The translations under genes and the position numbers were made by a program. From NCBI RefSeq assembly GCF_000017685.1, contig NC_010602.1:682001-746000 (forward strand): a stretch of 64,000 nucleotides of DNA. Direction: 5' to 3'. Below are positions 46,801 to 55,358 of the stretch, piece after piece. The notes below the pieces were generated by a model that did not search any database, was not told where the DNA came from, and was given only the letters and a program-made list of their open reading frames with translations. The stretch comes from Leptospira biflexa serovar Patoc strain 'Patoc 1 (Paris)'. GTDB lineage: Bacteria; Spirochaetota; Leptospiria; Leptospirales; Leptospiraceae. The number at the start of each line of letters is the position of its first letter. Position 1 is the first letter of the stretch.

Positions 46801-47309
46801 TTTTTGTCATCAGGATGGACTAAATTTTCTATCTTCAACATCCCTTTTTTAAAATCCCCTGTTTGATAACCTAGGTTAAGCGAAACATTGGGAGAAACAT
46901 AGGTGATCAAAAATTCAGAATCAAATTTGTAACGAAAAATCACATAGGGGCCACTATCAAGGATGACACCTTCGATATTAAAATTGGGTTCACCTCGTAA
47001 GATGACACAAGGCCCCACTTTTGTCTCGAGGAACCGTCCCACGATGCGGTATTGGTTGCCAAGGAGTGAGGTAAAAAACTGGAATGGAATCCGTCGGCTT
47101 AAGGTTTCCTGGCAAAGATTGGATAAAATGAGTCCATCTCTTGGGATAATGGGGAGTTCTTTGATGTGTTTGCCGGTCCCGATGGAATCTTTGGGGAGGT
47201 AGAGGTTGGGAGAGGTTTGCGAAAATTGGATTTCTAAATTCCCATCCATGATGATGAGGAATTCGTCAAAACTTTCCACAATGGTTTGGTAATCGAAACT
47301 TTCTGCCAT
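43815..47309 (-). CDS. Hybrid histidine kinase with PAS domains and two receivers
   Basis: 1164 residues, no membrane segments, so probably cytosolic. Domains in order: PAS-like units at about 10-110, 120-230, 250-365, 375-505 and 515-635; HisKA with His665 in ANMSHEIRTPLNGV; HATPase with LIGNALKFT, DTGIGI and GGTGLGLSIS (about 770-890); receiver 1 (about 905-1020) with VIISDYNMPEMNG; receiver 2 (about 1045-1160) with LILMDIQMPEMNG, ending SKPV. The layout allows multi-step phosphorelay, but I see no Hpt domain in the gene and no output domain. The signal sensed by the PAS array is unknown. The upstream gene diverges at 47363. Confidence 0.94.
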   Translation of the reverse strand: MAESFDYQTIVESFDEFLIIMDGNLEIQFSQTSPNLYLPKDSIGTGKHIKELPIIPRDGLILSNLCQETLSRRIPFQFFTSLLGNQYRIVGRFLETKVGPCVILRGEPNFNIEGVILDSGPYVIFRYKFDSEFLITYVSPNVSLNLGYQTGDFKKGMLKIENLVHPDDKKQIEIEEKEYINQKQRTYQREFRFKKPDGHYIYISEYSVVSYYDSYPTEKISYLSDISERKEKELEIKNQRDELNRIRVLFEETNAAANVGAWEVDLVHNSIYWAKETKRIHEVPEDYVPNLETAFQFYPVESEQIALKKAFEEAIKNRKSYEQILQIKTFTGKSKWVRTIGHGVFENEKCIRVFGSFQDITNSVNLDKQKEEALSKLETILDATTHVTIIGTDINGIITHFNKGAEYHLQYTAEEMIGKTSPSILHKEDEVLYRAESLSQEFGVPIFGFETFVHKARLGAFDSHEWTYIRKDGTEFPVQLVITASKNPKGEITGFLGIGIDISAQKATEEALRESERRWQFALEGSGDGIWDWNAETDQVYFSNQWKAMLGYADSEIGTDISEWEKRVHPDDLNQCLLALEKHYNGETNIYMNEHRMKCKDGSYKWILDRGKVIERNEDGKPLRVIGTHTDITHRKILENDLIIAREKAENASIAKSNFLANMSHEIRTPLNGVIGFADLLMRTDLNQVQRKYMETVHLSALSLLDLINDILDFSKIESGKMELYKERVNIFDLLHQIAEIVKHKAYEKGLELILNISPKVPRNVFVDSLRLRQILLNLIGNALKFTLKGEIQIKLTATPVNQNEFEFLFEVIDTGIGINKENQNKIFEVFAQADSSTTRQFGGTGLGLSISSKLLQLFDSKIELESELNHGSRFYFKFTTIADNERNKEPDLHSIQKVMVVDDNETNLSVVKEMLSYKNIETYTFNSPILALQDFQKGNNYDVIISDYNMPEMNGLEFIAQLKNMALTKKEKLPFFTIHSSSNEDIIYEKGKELGVGVILLKPIQTNILYESLFDLISGRHSDTNTTKKEKFQPIITNEKTKVMIVEDNPVNMMLTKTIVSKILQSAIIIEATNGLEAVEHFKKTEPDLILMDIQMPEMNGYDATREIRKLNIGHNVPIIALTAGTLSDEENRCLESGMNDYISKPVVLNTIAEKLKHWLLKH

Positions 47310-47362
47310 TTCCCTTTATGTCACTTGACCAAATCCCTTGGTCCTAGAGAATCAAAGATACG

Positions 47363-49975
47363 ATGAAGAGTCGACTGTCACTTTCTATTTTTTTCAGTTT
47401 CATCATCTTTGGTTCCCTTACATCTATATACGCACAAAACCAAAGAAATCATGGTTGGGTCGTTTCTGGAACACAAGGAAAATTACTCATCCAAGGAAAG
47501 GAACAACTGACCATCCGAGATGATTTTCGTTTCAAATCTCCAGACACACTCTCACCCAACCAAGAAATTGATTTTTATCTGATGCTTGGCGAATACTACC
47601 TCAAAAAAAAAGACAAAGTCGGGATCGCGAATATTCTTTATGACCTTCGGACAAAAAAAGGGGAGTATAGTTTTGCAGATTTTTTACTCACTTCTCTTTG
47701 GAAACAATCCCAAGGAGACGAAGTCCAAGCCATCAAAACATTGGATACATACATCCAAAAAGAACCCAATACCTATTTTCGTAATTTAGCAAAGAACATG
47801 CGAACCAATCTTTTCCAATCAGGAGAAGATGAAAAAAAAACAATGGTTCGAATGGATTGTCAAAAAACAAAACCATACTATGCCCTTTGTCGTGTTTTCC
47901 GTCTGCAATACTACATTGATCTTCCCACTGGCAAAGACAAGGACATGCACAAACATTTTGTGAACATCATGCGAGTGAGTTCACCTTTTTTTGAAGATAC
48001 CAATTTAGAATGGATCCCACTCCTTGATCGGATTGATGAAGATTTACCAGCAAAATTGTCCTATTTGGGATTTGTGAAAGAAGGAATCCACTTTCAAAAA
48101 ATGATTATGGATTTGGAAAAAATCACAGATGGAAATACAAATGAAAACTCAATTGAAAGATTGGCATTTTTTCAGATCTTATCTGGTGATTATATCAGTG
48201 CCGAAGAATCTTATTTGAATTTTTTAAAATCAGCACGAGGCAAAAAAACATCTATACTGAATCGAATTTATGTGAAGTTAGGTGCTCTTTCCTACTTTCA
48301 AAAAGAATACAAAAAATCCTTGGACTTTTATTTAAAACTGGATTTGAGCAATTGGTCTTCTGATATCAATCATCCTTTTTTAAATGAGCCAATGTCCCTT
48401 GCAGAAGTAAAAGATTTAATTTCCGTAACCTTATACAAAGTGAGCGGAGCCGATTCGGCACTCAAAGCCTTACAAAAAATCAAAGACCCTGAAAAGTTAA
48501 CAGAGGCAGATATCTGGCCTAAACTTCGCATCTCACAAATGTTAATGGACCAGAACCCAGAATTGGCTTCTCGAATGACAGATGAGATCATCTATATGGC
48601 TCAGGAAAAAAAATGGAGAAGGCTCGAATATGCCGCTACCATTTTACAAGGTTACAACCAAATCTATCGAAAAGAGTATCGGAAATCAACCATTGAACTT
48701 ACGAAAAGCCGTGGGATTTTGGATGAAGAAAATGCTTTTTATGCCGCTGAGTTTTTACGAAACTTTGGATTTATTTTTGCCCATATTGCATCGGGAAAAA
48801 AAGGCCCAGTGAATGGAAACATCCGGGAAGGAGTCAGTGATTATTTATCCAATCATCCTTACGAAGATTTATATACCATTCGCAATTACAGACCACTTGC
48901 ATTCTCCACGGATTTATTTTTCGAATATGCTTTGAGCCATTTGCGAGATGACAATGATGTTTGGGGATTATTTGATACTCTCTTTAAATACAATGCTGTG
49001 AAAATCCAAAAGAATCAAAAGGGAAGCCCTCATTCCCTTTTCCAAATTCCTTTTGTGAACCAACAGTTTAAATTTTTGTCAGGATTTTCTACTGCTAGAG
49101 AATCTAAGTTTTTTGATTCTACTTATGCTGAGAGCAGAGAATCCGAAAATGGTATCCAACGAAAGAATGAAGAAGAAAACACACGTTCTCTTGAATCGGT
49201 GAAATTACCTACCGTCTTACTACTCCCTTACAAAGAGGAATTTTATCTCTTCACGTTCAATCCTAAGGAAACCAAACGAAACCAATTGAATTGGAAAATG
49301 GTAAGAACCCAAAGGCCAGACGCATCGGAAATTTTAGACACGGTAAAAGAGCTTGTTTCTTCCAATAAGGATCATGACAAAATCCAAATTTATTTGAATG
49401 AAGCTGGTATCGGATTGTTCCGTTCTTTAAAAAAAGAAATCAAAGACCAATCGTTTGTGTTTTTCTTTAGTTTGTATCCAAATACAGACACTCATAAACC
49501 CCTCAATTTATACTCTTGGAAATGCCCGGCAAACATGCGTTCTATGGAAGGAAAAGGCCTGACACTTGTCGACACAGCTTACTTTGAAGGATCACGGATT
49601 TTGAAAGACAAAGAACGATTGCACCTTTGGGATTTTCCTGCCATGACCAATGGTTCCTCGCTAGGGCCTGTTCTCAGTTGGTCCTGTCGGTCCGACAATG
49701 GGACTTCAGAAGAAATTTCGCTCTTAAAATTATACCGTCGTATTGATTACCGGACCGTGCCTAAGATGATTGTTTACACAGAACGAGTGTTAGGGAAGTC
49801 TTGGTCGGAACCTTCTCTCCACCACCAATGGTTACATTTCTGGTTTCGTTCTGGGACAAAAAAAATAGGTTACCTTCCGACCTTACCTGTTCTTGATTCA
49901 ATCTCCATCCAAAGTCTCTCGGAACCTGCTGCCTACAAAGAGGATGGATTTTGGATCTACGCAAGCGCCCAATAA
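47363..49975 (+). CDS. Secreted TPR protein with a CHAT-like C-terminus
   Basis: 870 residues with a Sec signal (LSIFFSFIIFGSLTSIYAQ). Residues about 60-560 are helical TPR-like repeats, e.g. DFLLTSLWKQSQGDEVQAI. From about 620 the chain becomes alpha/beta. The segments RLHLWDF (752-758), PVLSWSC and KMIVYTERVLG (801-811) align in order with the His-HG and LSAC-TG blocks of CHAT caspase-like peptidases, but neither the catalytic His nor the Cys is present at the expected places. So I read it as a degenerate CHAT-fold module; this is inference. Exported to the periplasm, it would be a scaffold. Convergent or co-directional partners are not obvious; a CorC gene follows after about 216 bases. 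Confidence 0.55.
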   Translation: MKSRLSLSIFFSFIIFGSLTSIYAQNQRNHGWVVSGTQGKLLIQGKEQLTIRDDFRFKSPDTLSPNQEIDFYLMLGEYYLKKKDKVGIANILYDLRTKKGEYSFADFLLTSLWKQSQGDEVQAIKTLDTYIQKEPNTYFRNLAKNMRTNLFQSGEDEKKTMVRMDCQKTKPYYALCRVFRLQYYIDLPTGKDKDMHKHFVNIMRVSSPFFEDTNLEWIPLLDRIDEDLPAKLSYLGFVKEGIHFQKMIMDLEKITDGNTNENSIERLAFFQILSGDYISAEESYLNFLKSARGKKTSILNRIYVKLGALSYFQKEYKKSLDFYLKLDLSNWSSDINHPFLNEPMSLAEVKDLISVTLYKVSGADSALKALQKIKDPEKLTEADIWPKLRISQMLMDQNPELASRMTDEIIYMAQEKKWRRLEYAATILQGYNQIYRKEYRKSTIELTKSRGILDEENAFYAAEFLRNFGFIFAHIASGKKGPVNGNIREGVSDYLSNHPYEDLYTIRNYRPLAFSTDLFFEYALSHLRDDNDVWGLFDTLFKYNAVKIQKNQKGSPHSLFQIPFVNQQFKFLSGFSTARESKFFDSTYAESRESENGIQRKNEEENTRSLESVKLPTVLLLPYKEEFYLFTFNPKETKRNQLNWKMVRTQRPDASEILDTVKELVSSNKDHDKIQIYLNEAGIGLFRSLKKEIKDQSFVFFFSLYPNTDTHKPLNLYSWKCPANMRSMEGKGLTLVDTAYFEGSRILKDKERLHLWDFPAMTNGSSLGPVLSWSCRSDNGTSEEISLLKLYRRIDYRTVPKMIVYTERVLGKSWSEPSLHHQWLHFWFRSGTKKIGYLPTLPVLDSISIQSLSEPAAYKEDGFWIYASAQ

Positions 49976-50191
49976 AAGGGACATAATTCTACGACTGGTA
50001 TCTGCATCTTTGGGATTTGCCTATCGGAAGGGATTTCGTCTCTTTGGAAGGAAAGTGGTTAGCATCTCGCTTTTCCTGGGATTTGGTCTCAAATTGTAGG
50101 CGACACTAGAAGATCGGTCCAAAATACTTAATTCTGTTCCTCATTATACAATGGACCCTGATTTTAAAACTTTAGTGGTGTTGAAGTTCCT

Positions 50192-51562
50192 ATGGAAATA
50201 ATCGGCATCTTTCTTATCTTCCTCCTTGTCTTTGTCAATGGTTTCTTCGTCGCTGCAGAGTTTGCGATGGTATCAATTCGCCCCTCTCGACTCGAGGAGC
50301 TTGTCAAAGAAAACCGGGCCATGTCCCATATCACCAAAAAAGCCATCTCCAAAATCGACGATATGTTGTCGGTATGCCAAGTGGGGATCACCGTTGCGAG
50401 TTTACTCCTTGGTTGGATTGGTGAAGCATTATTTGCAAGTGTTGTCTCTGGCTCCTTACGAATGTTGCAAATCGAATTGGATGTTGTCACCATTCATAGT
50501 ATCTCCATTGGAGTTTCGTTTACACTCATCACTCTCCTTCATGTGATTTTAGGAGAGTTGGTTCCAAAAACGTTAGCGATTCAAAATACCGAAGCGATTG
50601 CGTTAGGTGTTTCGGCACCCATGTGGTTGTTCTACTATTTATTTTTCCCAGTTACGTTTATCATGAATCGATTGGCTGGTGGAATCCTCACACTCTTTCG
50701 TTTGCAACGAACAGGTGATAAATATGTTCATTCAGCCGAAGAGTTGATGATCATCATTGAGGAACAAAGGAAACAAGGTCGGATTGATAATGCAGAAATG
50801 CAACTCATCCAAAAGACGTTTGATTTTTCCGAACATACAGCCAAAGACGTGATGACACATCGATTGTCCATCATTGGAATCCCACAAGAATCAACGATCG
50901 ATAAACTCCTTCCCCTCATTGCCGAACATAGTTTTTCCAGATACCCAGTGTATCACCAAACTTTGGATAAAATTGTGGGGATTGTCCATGTCCAAAAGTA
51001 TTTAAAATGGCAAGCCGAGCATCTTTCCGCCAAAGGCAAAAAGGAAAAAATCACTGTCATCATGGAAAAGGATTTTGTAAAGGTTCCGGAATCCATGTCC
51101 ATCGAACGTGTGATGACAAAACTCCGAGAGAAAAAACAACATATGGCAATTGTTATTGATGAATATGGTGGAGTCTCCGGCTTACTCACGTTAGAAGATA
51201 TTATCGAGGAATTTTTTGGTGAAATCCGAGATGAAACGGATACCGATGAAGTGGATGTTACATCCAAAAATAAAAAAACGAAAACCATTACCTTAGATGG
51301 TGAAACCGAACTCTCTAGCCTAACAGATATTTTAGAAGGGGAAGAACCTTCGGATATGGAAGAAGTTCGGACGATTGCTGGTTACTTCATGGAAAAAAAC
51401 GAAGATATGCCCAAAGAAGGTAGCATCGTTCAAATCAAAAAAGGTAGTTTAAAAGTGAAAAAAATGGAAGGAAACAAAATCATTTCCATCCTTTTCACGC
51501 CGAAATTAGAAGAAGACCATGATTCCGAAATGGAACGGGAACTCTCTTACGAGGATCGGTAA
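50192..51562 (+). CDS. CNNM/CorC (HlyC) family transporter or accessory protein
   Basis: 456 residues: an N-terminal DUF21/CNNM domain with four hydrophobic segments (FLIFLLVFVNGFFVAAEFAM start), two CBS domains (about 210-330; DVMTHRLSIIG and FVKVPESMS...IDEYGGVSGLLTLEDI), and a C-terminal CorC/HlyC transporter-associated domain with a short acidic tail. These proteins are linked to Mg2+/Co2+ homeostasis. The role as haemolysin is historical. The coaC gene begins at the base after its stop. The 216-base gap upstream (49976-50191) shows no gene or strong hairpin to me. Confidence 0.9.
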   Translation: MEIIGIFLIFLLVFVNGFFVAAEFAMVSIRPSRLEELVKENRAMSHITKKAISKIDDMLSVCQVGITVASLLLGWIGEALFASVVSGSLRMLQIELDVVTIHSISIGVSFTLITLLHVILGELVPKTLAIQNTEAIALGVSAPMWLFYYLFFPVTFIMNRLAGGILTLFRLQRTGDKYVHSAEELMIIIEEQRKQGRIDNAEMQLIQKTFDFSEHTAKDVMTHRLSIIGIPQESTIDKLLPLIAEHSFSRYPVYHQTLDKIVGIVHVQKYLKWQAEHLSAKGKKEKITVIMEKDFVKVPESMSIERVMTKLREKKQHMAIVIDEYGGVSGLLTLEDIIEEFFGEIRDETDTDEVDVTSKNKKTKTITLDGETELSSLTDILEGEEPSDMEEVRTIAGYFMEKNEDMPKEGSIVQIKKGSLKVKKMEGNKIISILFTPKLEEDHDSEMERELSYEDR

Positions 51563-52093
51563 ATGAAAGAAATCATCATCGCAGTCTCAGGTTCCATTGC
51601 TTCTTACAAGGCATGTGATTTGGTAAGAGGGCTTACCAAAACTGGTTACCCTGTGCGAGTGATCATGACTTCCAACGCCACAAAATTTGTGGGTAAAATT
51701 ACCTTCGAAGCCCTAACAGGAAAACCTGTACGTGTGGATGAATTTGATACAGGGATGGCCCATATCGAAATCAAAAACATTGCGTCTGTGTTTGCCGTCG
51801 TTCCTGCTTCCGCCAATATCATTGGAAAAATGGCAAACGGAATTGCCGATGATTTAGTGACGTCAACCTATCTCGCTTGCACCTCACCTGTATTAGTTGC
51901 TCCTTCGATGAATCCTGGGATGTATCTCCATCCAGCAGTGCAGAGGAATTTAAAAACACTAGAGGCCGATGGCGTACACATTGTATCCCCAGAAAAGGGC
52001 ATAGTGGTTTGTGGTGATGAAGGGTATGGCAAACTGGCGACAGTCGAAACCATTATGGAACAAATCATCGAACTCCACAAAAAGAATTCATGA
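51563..52093 (+). CDS. coaC: Phosphopantothenoylcysteine decarboxylase (CoaC), separate gene
   Basis: 176 residues; HFCD-type flavoprotein. It decarboxylates 4'-phosphopantothenoylcysteine in coenzyme A synthesis. Evident residues are His67 in MAHIEIKN, Asn117 in VAPSMNPGM, and Cys150 in [13 protein letters not shown], matching the active-site His, Asn and flap Cys of the family. In many bacteria it is fused to CoaB; here it ends and CoaB begins with a 4-base overlap. Its ATG lies directly after the CorC stop. Confidence 0.92.
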   Translation: MKEIIIAVSGSIASYKACDLVRGLTKTGYPVRVIMTSNATKFVGKITFEALTGKPVRVDEFDTGMAHIEIKNIASVFAVVPASANIIGKMANGIADDLVTSTYLACTSPVLVAPSMNPGMYLHPAVQRNLKTLEADGVHIVSPEKGIVVCGDEGYGKLATVETIMEQIIELHKKNS

Positions 52094-52767
52094 ATTTAAA
52101 ATTCAAACGAGTCATTGTCACCTCAGGACCCACGAGAGAATGGATTGACCCAGTTCGGTACATCTCGAATGCCTCATCTGGCAAAATGGGATATGAAATT
52201 GCAAAATCATTTTTACAATATCCAGTGGATGTGATCTACATCCATGGAAATACCTTAGAGCGATATGCCAATCTTCCTGGCGCCAAACAAAACGTAGAGG
52301 TTGAAACCACAATGCAACTTCGAGATGCGGTACTCGCACAAATGGAAAATGATACGCTACTTGTGATGGCCGCAGCTCCCGCTGACTTTCGACCCATCAT
52401 GACCGCAGAACATAAAATCAAAAAAGAAAGATCCTCGGAAGGGAGTAAGGGACTTTTACTCGAGTTAGAAGAAAATCCCGATGTTTTGAAACAAGTGTTT
52501 GAATATGTATCTGAAAACCAAATTCAAAACTCCATCCGTGTGGGTTTTGCCGCTGAAACAAACGATTTAGAAAAACATGCCAAGGACAAACTTGTTCGCA
52601 AAGGATTACAATTCATCGTTGGAAATTATGTGGGTCATGGCAAAGGATTTGGAGAAGTGGATTCTACTTTGCGTATTTACAGTCAAGTAGGTCTCGTCAA
52701 AGAAATTGGTCCCATGCCAAAAGAAAACTTAGCTGAATCACTTGTTCAATTTTTAGTGACTGTTTGA
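52090..52767 (+). CDS. coaB: Phosphopantothenate-cysteine ligase (CoaB), separate gene
   Basis: 225 residues; catalyses the CTP-dependent joining of 4'-phosphopantothenate and cysteine, the step before Coa[24 protein letters not shown] near the N-terminus and KIKK followed by [10 protein letters not shown] are family signatures; AAPADF replaces the more common AAVADY/AVSDF block. It starts inside the coaC stop (ATGA overlap). The two proteins together have 401 residues, the size of a fused CoaBC. The 3' end overlaps the convergent DUF486 gene by 15 bases. Confidence 0.9.
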   Translation: MNLKFKRVIVTSGPTREWIDPVRYISNASSGKMGYEIAKSFLQYPVDVIYIHGNTLERYANLPGAKQNVEVETTMQLRDAVLAQMENDTLLVMAAAPADFRPIMTAEHKIKKERSSEGSKGLLLELEENPDVLKQVFEYVSENQIQNSIRVGFAAETNDLEKHAKDKLVRKGLQFIVGNYVGHGKGFGEVDSTLRIYSQVGLVKEIGPMPKENLAESLVQFLVTV

Positions 52768-53109
52768 ATGATTGCCAAATCCAAAGGCAAAATATCCAGC
52801 AAGTAAAATCAAACCAAAACTCACCACATAGTTCCATTTGATTCTTTCACCAAGAAATAAGGTGGCAAAGAGTATGAAGACAAAGATGGTGATGATCTCT
52901 TGGATGATTTTTAACTGGAACCCTTCGAATTTGTAGACTGTATACCCGATGCGATTGGCTGGCACCATAAGCACATATTCAAAAAAGGCGATACCCCAAG
53001 AAAATAGAATCACGTAAAACATTTGGTTTGATTTTGCATATTTTAAATGACCATACCAAGCAAAGGTCATAAAGATATTGGAAAAAATAAGTAAAACAAC
53101 TGTTAGCAT
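52753..53109 (-). CDS. DUF486 family small membrane protein
   Basis: 118 residues with four hydrophobic segments and the family blocks FSNIFMTFAWYGHLK, SWGIAFFEYVLMVPANRIGY and IIQEIITIFVFILFATLFLGERIKWNY. DUF486 proteins belong to the drug/metabolite transporter clan, half the size of a classic ten-helix DMT, like SMR proteins; transport has not been shown for this family as far as I know. It overlaps the coaB 3' end. A palindrome (53179-53193) lies about 70 bases ahead of its start. Confidence 0.88.
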   Translation of the reverse strand: MLTVVLLIFSNIFMTFAWYGHLKYAKSNQMFYVILFSWGIAFFEYVLMVPANRIGYTVYKFEGFQLKIIQEIITIFVFILFATLFLGERIKWNYVVSFGLILLAGYFAFGFGNHSNSH

Positions 53110-53178
53110 AAATTTAAGTCCTATTTTAGAATTGAATTTTGTGTTAGTGTAAGATATTATATTTCAAAGAATATCAGA

Positions 53179-53193
53179 TTTACATTCTGTAAA
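53179..53193. promoter_or_regulatory. Palindrome TTTACA-TTC-TGTAAA ahead of the DUF486 gene
   Basis: A perfect 6-bp inverted repeat with a 3-base spacer, about 70 bases upstream of the DUF486 start on the minus strand. The gap 53110-53264 also contains a 7-bp hairpin (53218-53224 with 53236-53242). A role as an operator is a guess; AT-rich palindromes occur by chance. Confidence 0.3.
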
Positions 53194-53264
53194 ATTTCAT
53201 GACTTCATTCCTAATCGGTTAGAGCTAAAATTTAACTCTAACTCTTTTGAGATTACAAGGAATC

Positions 53265-54020
53265 TTATTCCATAGTTTCATCTGGAAATACTTCCTTCCA
53301 AATTTGAGGTAATACTTCTCCCGATTTCCCATCAAAGTGATGTTTCATGGAAGGTGTTAGATTTGTTTCCTCTGGATTGATTTCAATCCCGATGGCACCA
53401 TTGCGAATGGCGGTTTGGGCCAAATTGGTTGGAACCGATACATTGGCACTTGTTCCGATCAAAATCACCACTTGCGATTGTTTACAAAGTTCCCAACTCT
53501 TCGTGAGTAAATTTTGGTTGTATTCTTCACCAAACCAGACAATATCAGGGCGGAGTAGGGAATCACATTCTTTACAAAATTTGAGTCCTGGATGATCCAA
53601 TCCATCTTTTTCCAAATGGAATATTGACGTACAATTTGTACACCTCACTCGAAAGATATTCCCATGTAATTCGATCAGAGTTTCACTTCCGGCACGAGGG
53701 TGGAGTCCATCTACATTTTGTGTGATGAGATGAACGGAACTAGATTTTTTTTGCCATTTTGCGATGATTAGGTGGCCGAGGTTTGGTTTTGCTTTTTGAC
53801 AAATTTCCCTTCTCCAATCATACCATTCCCATACAAGTTTTGGATTCTTTTGAAAGGCTTCGGGTGTTGCCAGATCCTCTGCTCGGAAGTTTTTCCAAAG
53901 GCCACCTTCTCCGCGAAAGGTAGGAATCCCACTTTCGCTCGAAATGCCAGCACCTGTTAAAAAAACGATGGAAGGAGCGTTTTGTATGAGTTCCAAAGAA
54001 TCTTGGGGCAAAAGGTTCAT
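53265..54020 (-). CDS. cobB: Sirtuin NAD-dependent deacylase
   Basis: 251 residues. GAGIS at 23-27, TQNVDGLH at 100-107, catalytic His119 in ELHG and a zinc site Cys127, Cys130, Cys149, Cys152. Tyr67 and Arg70 in the segment WEWYDWRR match the Y-x-x-R pair that lets SIRT5/CobB-type enzymes bind succinyl- and malonyl-lysine, so desuccinylase activity is likely alongside deacetylation. Cytosolic. It stands alone, divergent from bioF. Confidence 0.92.
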   Translation of the reverse strand: MNLLPQDSLELIQNAPSIVFLTGAGISSESGIPTFRGEGGLWKNFRAEDLATPEAFQKNPKLVWEWYDWRREICQKAKPNLGHLIIAKWQKKSSSVHLITQNVDGLHPRAGSETLIELHGNIFRVRCTNCTSIFHLEKDGLDHPGLKFCKECDSLLRPDIVWFGEEYNQNLLTKSWELCKQSQVVILIGTSANVSVPTNLAQTAIRNGAIGIEINPEETNLTPSMKHHFDGKSGEVLPQIWKEVFPDETME

Positions 54021-54094
54021 TTCTTTGGTTCATTCTAACAAATTCTTTCAAAATTTAAATCGGAAAAAATTTCAGTCTAGGAATTCTGGTCGTT

Positions 54095-55264
54095 GTGAAC
54101 CGTCATTGGCAAGAAATTCAAAAAAAATTGGAATCCATCAAGGAAAAACAATTGTTCCGGGAAACCAAATCTTACCAAGGCATTGATTTTTGTTCGAATG
54201 ATTATATGGGTCTAACATCTAACCCGAATCTGTTAGAATACTTTGAATCCTTGAAAGATGAGTATCCCTTTGGTTCGACTGCGTCTCGCCTTGTCCGAGG
54301 GAATTATGATTCCATGGACCAATTCGAACGTGAATTTGCAAACTTTGTTTATGGAGAAGCGGCACTCCTCGTGTCAACTGGGTTTGTGGCCAATTTTGGG
54401 CTAATTGATTCAATTGCAGCGCCTGATTGTTATGTGTTTTGCGACCGTTTGAACCATGCTTCCATCTTAGATGGAATTCGAATTTCAGGTGCCAAAAAAA
54501 AATACTACAACCATTTAGACTTACAACATTTGAAATCATTATTGGATAAGGCCGACAAAGAAGATCCGCAAAAAAAACAGAAACGCATCGTCGTGACCGA
54601 ATCTCTTTTTGGTATGGATGGGGATAGTCCTGATTTTAAAACTCTCCTCAAACTCAAAGAAGAATACGACTTTGTTCTCGTTGTGGATGAAGCGCATTCA
54701 TTGGGTGTGTATGGGCCAGAAGGAAAAGGGATTTTATTTCGTGACTTAACAATGGATGACATCCAATCCATTGACTACCGAGTGTATACCTTGGGAAAAT
54801 CATTTGGTTTGGAAGGTGGGATTATTGTTACCAAAAAAATGGGACGTGATCACCTCGTCAATGTGATGCGGCCTTTCATTTTTTCCACAGCACCACTTCC
54901 GATTGTATCCAAATTAGCAATCTTTGCTTTAGAACTTTTAAGGTCGATGGATACTTTGCGTTCTGAGTTACATACTCTGTCCGTTGATTTTAAAAATTCT
55001 CTTTTGGCGATTGGGTTTTCGATCACGAGTACCGAAACACATATCGTTCCATTGTTATTACCATCTGAAAGTGAAGCTTTGTATTATGCCAAACGATTGC
55101 AGGAGATGGGTCTTGATGTGCGCGCGATTCGTCCACCAACGGTTCCCACACCTAGATTACGGATCAGTTTGAATGCCAAATTGACAAAAAAAGACACAGA
55201 GGCCTTGGTTACGGCTCTCGTCCAAATCCGTAAGGATTGGGATGAGTCTGTTCCTTTGGTGTGA
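54095..55264 (+). CDS. bioF: 8-amino-7-oxononanoate synthase (BioF/KBL family)
   Basis: 389-residue alpha-oxoamine synthase, a PLP enzyme of fold type I. Lys235 in YTLGKSFGLEGG is the cofactor lysine, Asp198-Glu-Ala-His201 the DEAH motif and His121 in NHASILDG the stacking residue. CSNDYMGL and FGSTASRLVRGNY are typical. Most likely it condenses pimeloyl-ACP/CoA with alanine in biotin synthesis, though 2-amino-3-ketobutyrate CoA ligase is closely related and cannot be excluded by eye. The start is GTG 54095 with AGGA about 11 bases upstream. No other biotin genes are adjacent in the window. Confidence 0.82.
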   Translation: MNRHWQEIQKKLESIKEKQLFRETKSYQGIDFCSNDYMGLTSNPNLLEYFESLKDEYPFGSTASRLVRGNYDSMDQFEREFANFVYGEAALLVSTGFVANFGLIDSIAAPDCYVFCDRLNHASILDGIRISGAKKKYYNHLDLQHLKSLLDKADKEDPQKKQKRIVVTESLFGMDGDSPDFKTLLKLKEEYDFVLVVDEAHSLGVYGPEGKGILFRDLTMDDIQSIDYRVYTLGKSFGLEGGIIVTKKMGRDHLVNVMRPFIFSTAPLPIVSKLAIFALELLRSMDTLRSELHTLSVDFKNSLLAIGFSITSTETHIVPLLLPSESEALYYAKRLQEMGLDVRAIRPPTVPTPRLRISLNAKLTKKDTEALVTALVQIRKDWDESVPLV

Positions 55265-55358
55265 AATTTTTAAAGGAACAAAAGTTCGCTCGCGATTGAG
55301 ATCATTCTCCTCGGCCCGAACCAAAATTGAAACCGAGGGAGGAATTTGTAATCTTCTG

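Noticed and set aside
49976..50191. A small gene between the TPR protein and the CorC gene
   Set aside because: A short open frame crosses the region but begins inside the upstream gene in another frame and lacks a ribosome site. I see no gene, hairpin or promoter that I can support.
55265..55358. Hairpin cctcgg/ccgagg between bioF and ccmH as a terminator
   Set aside because: Only a 6-bp stem with an 18-base loop and no T-run, so weaker than other terminators in the window.
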